A DNA stretch of 64,000 nucleotides from Thiobacillus sp. 65-29 (lineage in GTDB: Bacteria > Pseudomonadota > Gammaproteobacteria > Burkholderiales > Thiobacillaceae): positions 28,086 to 92,085 of the forward strand of contig MKWN01000044.1 of the NCBI GenBank assembly GCA_001899775.1. Direction: 5' to 3'. The notes below the pieces were generated by a model, which searched no databases, was not told the origin of the DNA, and saw only the letters and a program-made list of their open reading frames with translations. How positions within the stretch are numbered: position 1 is the first letter of the stretch; each line of letters opens with the position of its first letter. The position numbers and the translations under genes are program-made. Shown piece after piece: positions 49,708 to 56,505 of the stretch.

Positions 49708-50835
49708 ATGCGCCAATTCCTCTCCAACACCTGGCGCCTGGGCATCAAGGAGCTGTGGAGCCTGCGGCGCGACCCGACCATGCTGGTGCTGATCGCCTTT
49801 GTGTTCACCCTGGGCGTGTACGCCGGCGCCACGGCCATGCCCGAGACGCTGAACAACGCGTCCATCGCGATCGTGGATGAGGACCAGTCGCCGGTGTCGC
49901 AACGCATTGTCTCGGCCCTGTATCCACCGCAGTTCAGCAAGCCGAAGATGATCGAGTGGTCGCAGATGGATCGCGGCATGGACGCGGGGCTATACACCTT
50001 CGTGATGGTGATCCCGCGCAACTTCCAGCGCGATCTGCTGGCGGGCCGGTCACCCCAGATCCAGCTCAACGTGGACGCCACGCGCATGAGCCAGGCCTTC
50101 GTCGGCAGCGGCTACGTGCAGCAGATCGTCATGGGTGAGATCGGCGAATTCGCCCAGCGTTACCGGGGCAGCGCCGTGCCGCCGGTGGATCTGGCCCTGC
50201 GGGTGCGTTTCAATCCCGCGCTGCAGCCGTCCTGGTTCGGCAGTCTGGTGGAGGTCATCGACTACATCACCATGCTGTCCATCATCCTGGCCGGCGCGGC
50301 GCTGATCCGCGAGCGCGAGCACGGCACCATCGAGCACCTGCTGGTCATGCCGGTGACGCCCGCGCAGATCATGCTGGCCAAGGTCTGGCCCATGGGGCTC
50401 GTGGTTCTGCTGGCGTGCTGGGTGTCGATCACCTTCGTCGTGCGCGGGTTGCTGCACGTGCCGGTGGCCGGCTCGCTGCCGCTGTTTTTCGCGGGTGCGG
50501 CGCTGTGCGTATTTGCCACGACCGCCATGGGCATCTTCATGGCCACGGTTGCGCGCAACATGCCGCAGTTCGGCATGCTGATGATCCTGATCATCCTGCC
50601 ACTGCAGCTGCTCTCGGGCGGCAGCTCCCCGCGCGAGAGCATGCCCGAGCTGGTGCAGGACATCATGCTGCTGGCGCCGACCACGCACTTCGTGAAGCTG
50701 GGGCAGGCCATCCTGTTCCGTGGCGCCGGACTGGACGTGGTGTGGCCGCAGTTCGTGGCGCTGACGCTGATCGGCGGCGTGCTGTTCGCGCTGTCGCTGC
50801 AGCGCTTTCGCAAAACCATCGCGCAGATGGCCTGA
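49708..50835 (+). CDS. ABC-2 type transporter permease (YhhJ-like)
   Basis: 'LGIKELWSLRRDPTMLVLIAFVFTLGVYAGATAMPETLNNASIAIVDEDQSPVS'. Confidence 0.94.
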   Translation: MRQFLSNTWRLGIKELWSLRRDPTMLVLIAFVFTLGVYAGATAMPETLNNASIAIVDEDQSPVSQRIVSALYPPQFSKPKMIEWSQMDRGMDAGLYTFVMVIPRNFQRDLLAGRSPQIQLNVDATRMSQAFVGSGYVQQIVMGEIGEFAQRYRGSAVPPVDLALRVRFNPALQPSWFGSLVEVIDYITMLSIILAGAALIREREHGTIEHLLVMPVTPAQIMLAKVWPMGLVVLLACWVSITFVVRGLLHVPVAGSLPLFFAGAALCVFATTAMGIFMATVARNMPQFGMLMILIILPLQLLSGGSSPRESMPELVQDIMLLAPTTHFVKLGQAILFRGAGLDVVWPQFVALTLIGGVLFALSLQRFRKTIAQMA

Positions 50836-51040
50836 CCATGGAACAGCGCATCTGCCTCGCTCAAGACGCCAGACCGCCCGTCGCGCCCAGTCCATGCGGG
50901 CGTGTCGGGTGCGGGCGGCACCCCCATACCCGAAGTGAGCAATCGCCAGGAGTTCCGCTGTCATGGCAGCCGTGCCCGTCATGCTCGTGCGCCAGAGCCA
51001 TCAGGCAATGGCGCGCCCGAGCGAGGCCGGGGACAAGTAA

Positions 51041-52129
51041 GTGAGAAGTCGCTCGGCGCTGGCAGGCGCGAAGAAAGCAACATGGGCCTGGTTATGGCTC
51101 GTGATCTTGCCTATGCCAGCCACTGCAGAAGAGCCGCATCACGTTCAGTCAGCTTGCTCGGAACGGACATCGCTGCGCTCGACCGGCACGGTTAATCTGC
51201 GTATCGACAACGACATGTTCGGTGGCGTGGGCCAGGACCAAGGCTACTCGAACGGTTTTCTGGTCAGTTGGGTCTCCCCCAATCTGGTCGATTACCGCAG
51301 CGATCCGTGCCTGCCTGGGATCGTGCAGGCGTTGAATCGAGGTTTGGCACTGTTGCAACCAGAGGGATTCGACGAACAGAACATGACCGTCGGGTTGAGC
51401 CAGATGATGTACACCCCGACGGATCGGGAGCGCCGTGACCTCATCACCGATGATCGGCCCTACGCCGGGGCCTTGATGTTCAGTCTCGGCTACAACGCTC
51501 GTCGCGGCGACAGCCTGCGCACATCGCAGCTTCGCCTTGGCGTGGTGGGGCCTGCCGCCCACGCCGAAGAGGCGCAGAGCGAGTGGCATCGCCTGCTCGG
51601 CATCGGCAGGTTTCATGGTTGGGACAACCAACTGCACAACGAGCTGGTCGTGCAATTGATCCATGAACGTCGTACGCGTGTGATGCGGCGTGAGAGCGCG
51701 ACGGGCTGGGGTGGGGATCTCACCCGGCACTGGGGAGGGAGCCTGGGCAATTTCGCCACCTATGCGAATCTGGGCGGCGAACTGCGCTTCGGCCTGCGAC
51801 TGCCCGACGACTTCGGAACCGCCCCCTTGCGCCCGGCCGGCGAGAACACGTCTCCCCTACACGAACCCACCAGCCATGCAGGAAGCGCGCATGTGTTCGT
51901 TGCCTACGATGCCCGTGCCGTCCTGTACGACATCACGCTCGATGGCAATACGTTTCGATCCAGCCACCGCGTGGACAAGCGCCCCTTCGTGGCTGACGTC
52001 ACTTACGGCGTTGCGATGGTTCACGGCCGCTGGCGCATTGCCCTGGCGCGCTATCACCGGACCCGTGAGTTCCACGGACAAAAGGAAGTGCCGGTCTACG
52101 GCACGCTCACCATTGGCAGGCGCTTCTAG
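51041..52129 (+). CDS. Lipid A deacylase LpxR family protein (DUF2219)
   Basis: 'LRIDNDMFGGVGQDQGYSNGFLVSWVSP', 'TDDRPYAGALMFSLGYNARRGDSLRTSQLRLGVVGPAAHAEEAQSEWHRLLG', 'GWDNQLHNE' are LpxR family signatures. Confidence 0.88.
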   Translation: MRSRSALAGAKKATWAWLWLVILPMPATAEEPHHVQSACSERTSLRSTGTVNLRIDNDMFGGVGQDQGYSNGFLVSWVSPNLVDYRSDPCLPGIVQALNRGLALLQPEGFDEQNMTVGLSQMMYTPTDRERRDLITDDRPYAGALMFSLGYNARRGDSLRTSQLRLGVVGPAAHAEEAQSEWHRLLGIGRFHGWDNQLHNELVVQLIHERRTRVMRRESATGWGGDLTRHWGGSLGNFATYANLGGELRFGLRLPDDFGTAPLRPAGENTSPLHEPTSHAGSAHVFVAYDARAVLYDITLDGNTFRSSHRVDKRPFVADVTYGVAMVHGRWRIALARYHRTREFHGQKEVPVYGTLTIGRRF

Positions 52130-52287
52130 ACGCCAGGACATGCGAGTAGGCCAGCACAGGGCCGCGGTCCGCGCGCGGCAGCCGACGGTACTCGAACCGC
52201 CGCTCCCGGGTGCCCTCCAGACTCAATCCGCAGTGGCATCTCGCGCCTGGCTTCAGGCTCATACCTCGTTGGACAAGATCGCTAGTT

Positions 52288-52321
52288 GACAACCAGTTTC
52301 CAATAATGGAAACTGGTTGTC
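52288..52321. promoter_or_regulatory. Perfect 14-bp-arm inverted repeat, candidate operator
   Basis: gacaaccagtttcc-aataat-ggaaactggttgtc, upstream of the MarR-family gene. Confidence 0.5.
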
Positions 52322-52346
52322 ATGAACCCGGATTGTCCAATAGACC

Positions 52347-52469
52347 GTCGGGCTTTGGCCCGACATGCCGGGTCGAAACCCGACCGGGCTGTCTGCGTGG
52401 CCTCGTAGGTCGGGCTTCAGCCCGACTGGACCTCAACCGACCGTTGCGTCGGGTTGAAACCCGACCTAC
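52347..52469. repeat. Cluster of four REP-like palindromes
   Basis: gtcgggctttggcccgac (52347-52364), cgggtcgaaacccgac (52369-52384), gtaggtcgggcttcagcccgac (52405-52426), gtcgggttgaaacccgacctac (52448-52469). Confidence 0.75.
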
Positions 52470-52515
52470 AACCCGTTGATTTGTCACGCACGGCTGTTCC
52501 AATGGATTTTTCGGG

Positions 52516-53010
52516 ATGAATCGACGAAATCCATCTCCCTCTCTACCGGACCCCAACGCCGTCGCCGTGACCGAGTTGACCTTGGCGGTGTTTCGGCTGA
52601 ACGGCGTATTGCTTCACTGGGGTGACAAGCTGGTCGCGCCGCTCGGCCTCACCAGTGCACGGTGGCAGGTGCTGGGTGCGATCGCCCTTGCCGACACGCC
52701 ACTGACGGCACCCCAGGTGGGAGGGGCGATGGGCGTCACGCGCCAGGGCGCGCAAAAACAACTCAACCTGCTGACTGAGCAGGGGCTTGTCAAACCGCAC
52801 CCGAATCCGGCGAATCAGCGTTCGCCGTTCTACGCCCTGACGCCGGAAGGTTGGGCTCGGTACCGCAAGGTCGATGCCCTCTGGGCCGCGCAGGCTGCCG
52901 GACTGGCGGCGCTGATTCCAGTCACCCAAGCCAACACTGCCACCCGAACGCTCGAAGCCATGTTGCGCGCGTTGCAGACTGTTCCCCCATTTTCAAAGGC
53001 CCAACCATGA
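52516..53010 (+). CDS. MarR-family winged-helix transcriptional regulator
   Basis: 'LTSARWQVLGAIALADTPLTAPQVGGAMGVTRQGAQKQLNLLTEQGLVKPHPNPANQRSPFYALTPEG'. Confidence 0.87.
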   Translation: MNRRNPSPSLPDPNAVAVTELTLAVFRLNGVLLHWGDKLVAPLGLTSARWQVLGAIALADTPLTAPQVGGAMGVTRQGAQKQLNLLTEQGLVKPHPNPANQRSPFYALTPEGWARYRKVDALWAAQAAGLAALIPVTQANTATRTLEAMLRALQTVPPFSKAQP

Positions 53011-53471
53011 AATCGAAATTGCATGCCATCTTCGGAGCCGTCGCGATCCTTTGCATCACCACGTTCTGGCTCTCAACCCTCGTGTCAGAGCTTTTCATGG
53101 ATCAGGCAAGTGTCGCGGCTGTCAAGAACGCGGTGTTGAGCGGTATGTGGCTCTTGATCCCGTCGATGGCGGCCACGGGCGGCAGTGGTTTTTCGCTCGC
53201 GAAGGGCCGTGGCGGCCGCCTTGTCGGTGTCAAGGGGAAGAGGATGAAGATCGTGGCGGCCAATGGCCTGCTGATACTGCTGCCCAGCGCATTCGTTCTG
53301 GCGTCGTGGGCCAATGCGGGGCGTTTCGACGGCATGTTCTATGCCCTGCAAGGCGTGGAGTTGCTGGCCGGCGCGGTGAACTTTTCACTGCTTGCATTGA
53401 ATATGCGCGACGGCCTCAAGCTGAGCGGCCGGCTCGCTCCCAAACGACCTGCGCCTGGATCTTCCCGCTGA
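53007..53471 (+). CDS. Putative membrane protein, translationally coupled to MarR regulator
   Basis: Four hydrophobic segments; ATGA overlap with upstream gene. Confidence 0.75.
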   Translation: MKSKLHAIFGAVAILCITTFWLSTLVSELFMDQASVAAVKNAVLSGMWLLIPSMAATGGSGFSLAKGRGGRLVGVKGKRMKIVAANGLLILLPSAFVLASWANAGRFDGMFYALQGVELLAGAVNFSLLALNMRDGLKLSGRLAPKRPAPGSSR

Positions 53472-53610
53472 TCCAGCCTGACCGCGTCGAGCCATGCCCG
53501 GCAACCGCCCCCGGGCGGTTTTTTGCGTCTGCATCGTTCTCGGTCGCTCCCACTACAGGAGTTGCCAGCCACATGGGCACTTCGGCCCAACGCACCGCCC
53601 ATTTCGGATG

Positions 53611-53700
53611 ATCGTGACCGGTGTTTTCGGCGCATCGTGATCGGCGATTTCGGCCGAACGTGACCGATCTTGGGTAGTGACCGAAACGGTCGGTCACGAT
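53611..53700. mobile_element. Possible IS21-family terminal remnant
   Basis: Tandem units 'atcgtgaccggtgttttcggcgc / atcgtgatcggcgatttcggccga / acgtgaccgatcttggg' resemble multiple terminal repeats of IS21-like elements; no intact istA/istB. Confidence 0.35.
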
Positions 53701-53729
53701 GCCGTGACGGAACCGCAGCACGGCGTGAC

Positions 53730-53953
53730 GGTGTTGCGCATAGCACCAACCCACGCGGGTAAACTTCCCGGCTTTTTGCCGGAGAAGCCGATGCCCGCAC
53801 CAAGGATGCCCGCGCCTGCGGGACCGACACCGCCAGGTTGGCTTCGGGCCAATTCACCCGTTCGCCGAGTACCGACAGGATCACATCGAGCTTGGCACGG
53901 GCGAGCAGAAGCGGCGTCCCGTAAAGACGGGACGCAAGATGAGGCAAGTGCAT
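53730..53953 (-). pseudogene. 5' fragment of phage S49-family peptidase (capsid protease) gene
   Basis: 'MHLPHLASRLYGTPLLLARAKLDVILSVLGERVN' resembles N-termini of phage S49 peptidases; remainder absent; left edge approximate. Confidence 0.55.
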
Positions 53954-54051
53954 CAATTGAACTCCTTGGATCATTTTCCACATTTGTGGTAATCTCGTTT
54001 CAGCGTGCTATCCGGGCAATTCGTTGTCCGGACGCTTTCTGGAGCGACACC

Positions 54052-54285
54052 ATGACCACATCAACATCCATTCGTATCAACCAAGCGCTCTACAACCAGG
54101 CCAAGCACGATGCCGTGGCGGAACATCGCACCATTGCGGGTCAGGTCGAGTACTGGGCCAAGGTCGGGCGTGCTGCACTGGACAATCCGGATCTGCCGGT
54201 CGGTTTCATTGCTGAGTCCCTGGCGTCCATGGCGGAGCCGCGTGACGAAGCCACTGCCTTCGTTCCCCGGTCTCGTCGTGCATGA
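54052..54285 (+). CDS. ParD-like type II antitoxin
   Basis: 'TSIRINQALYNQAKHDAVAEHRTIAGQVEYWAKVGRAALDNPDLPVGFI' RHH-type antitoxin; overlaps toxin gene. Confidence 0.82.
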   Translation: MTTSTSIRINQALYNQAKHDAVAEHRTIAGQVEYWAKVGRAALDNPDLPVGFIAESLASMAEPRDEATAFVPRSRRA

Positions 54286-54563
54286 GCTACTCGCTCAAGC
54301 AGACCCGACGCTTCGCCCGCGCCTACAAGAAATTGCACGATAACGTCGCCGCCGATGTCGATGCGGCGACTAAGGTCGTGGCTGCCGACCCGACCGTGGG
54401 TGAGCGTAAGAAAGGCGACCTCGCCGACCTGTTCGTCTACAAATTCCGCAGCCAGAATCAGTTGTATCTGTTGGGCTATACCCTCGACGATGAAGTCCGT
54501 CTGGTTTACCTCGAGGCAGTCGGTCCCCACGAGAATTTCTATCGCGACCTCAAACGATCGTAG
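54282..54563 (+). CDS. RelE/ParE-superfamily type II toxin
   Basis: 'MSYSLKQTRRFARAYKKLHDNVAADVDAATKVVAADPTVGERKKGDLADLFVYKFRSQNQLYLLGYTLDDEVRLVYLEAVGPHENFYRDLKR'. Confidence 0.87.
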   Translation: MSYSLKQTRRFARAYKKLHDNVAADVDAATKVVAADPTVGERKKGDLADLFVYKFRSQNQLYLLGYTLDDEVRLVYLEAVGPHENFYRDLKRS

Positions 54564-55090
54564 CTTCATCACTCGTAGCGCCGCCTGAAGCGTCTGGTAC
54601 TGCCGGCACAACGACCGGCGCAGCAGCCAGGTCATGACGCGGATCAGACTCGAACACCAAACCCAGGGCGTCCGCCCGTGCGTTGTCAGCGGCAATCTCG
54701 CGATCGACATCCTCGGCGTCGTAGCCAAAGGACGAGATAGCCTCCGAACGGGAGAGGAGACCCGACCGGATGGCGGTGAGCATGGCGTCAAACTCTTTCT
54801 TGGGATCCACCCATTGCCAGCCCTGGGGAATCCACTTCACTGCCAGATACTCGCGTCGCTTGGCCTGACCGCCCCGGGCATACCCCGGCAAGGACAACGC
54901 CCCCTCGAGTGCTGCCTGCTTGATGAAGGCCTGCCAGATCGGCCGGCACAATTGATGGACGAGCACGCCGTGCTGCAAGGCTTCGCAGCGACGTCGAAAC
55001 TCCAGCAGGCCGGCACGGATCGACGAGTAATTGACCTGGGTGACACCGCCCAGCCGCCGCGGCAACGGATCATAGCTTGCATCAAAATCA
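54550..55090 (-). pseudogene. 3' fragment of lambda-type phage portal protein gene
   Basis: 'VNYSSIRAGLLEFRRRCEALQHGVLVHQLCRPIWQAFIKQAALEGAL...YLAVKWIPQGWQWVDPKKEFDAMLTAIRSGLLSRSEAISSFGYDAEDVDREIAADNARADALGLVFESDPR'; N-terminal part missing; right edge approximate. Confidence 0.75.
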
Positions 55091-55296
55091 CGAAAAATGG
55101 CTAATGGACAATCTGGGCTCATTGCGCAGAAAGGCAATGTGCGTGTGCCACGGCGAAAGCGTTGGTGGAGATTTTGAGAGAACAGAGGGCAGAAGAGTGT
55201 CAAACCGGCAGCACTTCGGCCCAAGCTGCTCGCACCCCTGGCACACGCAGAACGGGCGCGATCCCCGCGTGGCTTGCGGGAAGTAGAAATGAAAAC

Positions 55297-55318
55297 GCCC
55301 AACCGAGAACAGTTGGGC
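55297..55318 (-). terminator. Rho-independent terminator downstream of tRNA-Phe
   Basis: Minus-strand hairpin gcccaac-tgttctcg-gttgggc followed by gttttcattt. Confidence 0.7.
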
Positions 55319-55327
55319 GCTGAATTT

Positions 55328-55403
<76 letters not shown>

Positions 55404-55456
55404 AAAAGAGGCCGCAATTTAACCGGTTTCCCCCTAGTCAGTCAAGGCGATCGCGC

Positions 55457-55756
55457 TCAGCACGTCAGGCCGTGCAGTCCGCACAGGTGCCGCCGCAGCA
55501 GGGCCAGGGCGAGCCACAGCCAGAACAGCAGGAAGAAGGTGAGCATGGGAACGTGCGCGTCGAGGATGACGCGGGGCGTGACGACACGCACCGCGCGCAC
55601 GGCGGGCTGGGTGATGGTGCGCAGGATGCGGTAGAACAGGTTCTGTTCGCGGTATTTCCCCGCGAGGATGGCAAGTACGCCCTGGCCGAGAAGGGCGAAG
55701 CCGGCGACTTCGATGATGGCGCGCAGAATCGAGACGAGCAGGATGTCGAAGGGCAT
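55457..55756 (-). CDS. Small hypothetical membrane protein
   Basis: 99 aa with two to three hydrophobic segments, 'LRTITQPAVRAVRVVTPRVILDAHVPMLTFFLLFWLWLAL' (weakly YggT-like). Confidence 0.6.
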   Translation of the reverse strand: MPFDILLVSILRAIIEVAGFALLGQGVLAILAGKYREQNLFYRILRTITQPAVRAVRVVTPRVILDAHVPMLTFFLLFWLWLALALLRRHLCGLHGLTC

Positions 55757-55856
55757 GGCGGAGCGGGCGGAAGGGAAGCGGCGATTCTACCGCAGCTTGT
55801 CAGGCGGGCTCCGCGCCGGGACAATGCGGTGGGTTGTTTCCAGCGGATGTTCGGCC

Positions 55857-56435
55857 ATGAATTTCGATCGCGTGCGGCATGCCTTGCGGGGCGCATTCTT
55901 CACTTTCGTGCGCCAGCCGGAGCGCGCGCTGGCGGCGTATCGCGACAGCCTTCGCGCCGATCCGCAGCACGTAGGGACGTTGCGCATGCTGGGCTGGCTG
56001 GAGGCGCAGCAGCAGCGCTGGCCCACGGCGGAGACCTGGCTCGCGCGCGCGGTCGAGCTCGATCCCAAGGACGCGTCCACCTGGTTCAATCTTGGCTGGG
56101 TGCGCGATCACGGTGGCATGGATGACGCGGCCTGCGATGCGTTCACCCGCGTGACGCAGCTTGCGCCGCACAACGACCGCGCCTGGTACGGCCTGGGCAT
56201 GCTGCATGCGCGCCACGGTCGTCACCGGGAGGCGGCCGCGGCGCTGACCGAAGCCGGCCGGCTGCAGCCGATGAACGGCCTGGCCTGGTATGCGCTGGGG
56301 ATGGCGTGGCAGCACTGCAACGAGCCAGAAAAGGTGGCCGAGGCCATCGAGCACACCCTGGCCCACGACCCGCAGACCGCGCAGCGGCTGATTCGCGATA
56401 CCGGTCGCAGCGATTACGCGGCACGGCTGGGCTGA
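55857..56435 (+). CDS. Tetratricopeptide repeat protein
   Basis: TPR pattern 'ALAAYRDSLRADPQHVGTLRMLGWLEAQQQRWPTAETWLARAVELDPKDASTWFNLGWV'. Confidence 0.82.
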   Translation: MNFDRVRHALRGAFFTFVRQPERALAAYRDSLRADPQHVGTLRMLGWLEAQQQRWPTAETWLARAVELDPKDASTWFNLGWVRDHGGMDDAACDAFTRVTQLAPHNDRAWYGLGMLHARHGRHREAAAALTEAGRLQPMNGLAWYALGMAWQHCNEPEKVAEAIEHTLAHDPQTAQRLIRDTGRSDYAARLG

Positions 56436-56448
56436 AGCTCCCACAAAA

Positions 56449-56470
56449 AAGCCGGCCCGCGGGCCGGCTT
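56449..56470. terminator. Bidirectional terminator between convergent genes
   Basis: Perfect palindrome aagccggcccg|cgggccggctt, with an A-tract on the plus-strand left side acting as a T-tract for the minus strand. Confidence 0.8.
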
Positions 56471-56505
56471 GCAGCGCGTGCGCCGCGTGGCGCACGAGAC
56501 GGCGA

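Noticed and set aside
50836-51040. Possible small ORF starting MEQRICLAQDARPPVAPS between YhhJ-like gene and lpxR
   Set aside because: Composition looks non-coding and it overlaps the lpxR start; no support
52130-52292. Short minus-strand ORF (MSTSDLVQRGMSLKPGARCHCGLSLEGTRERRFEYRRLP...) downstream of lpxR
   Set aside because: Could be a gene remnant but I could not identify a family; too weak to report as a feature
52347-52469. Palindrome cluster considered as a CRISPR array
   Set aside because: Units differ in sequence and orientation, spacing irregular, no spacers or cas genes; fits REP-like repeats
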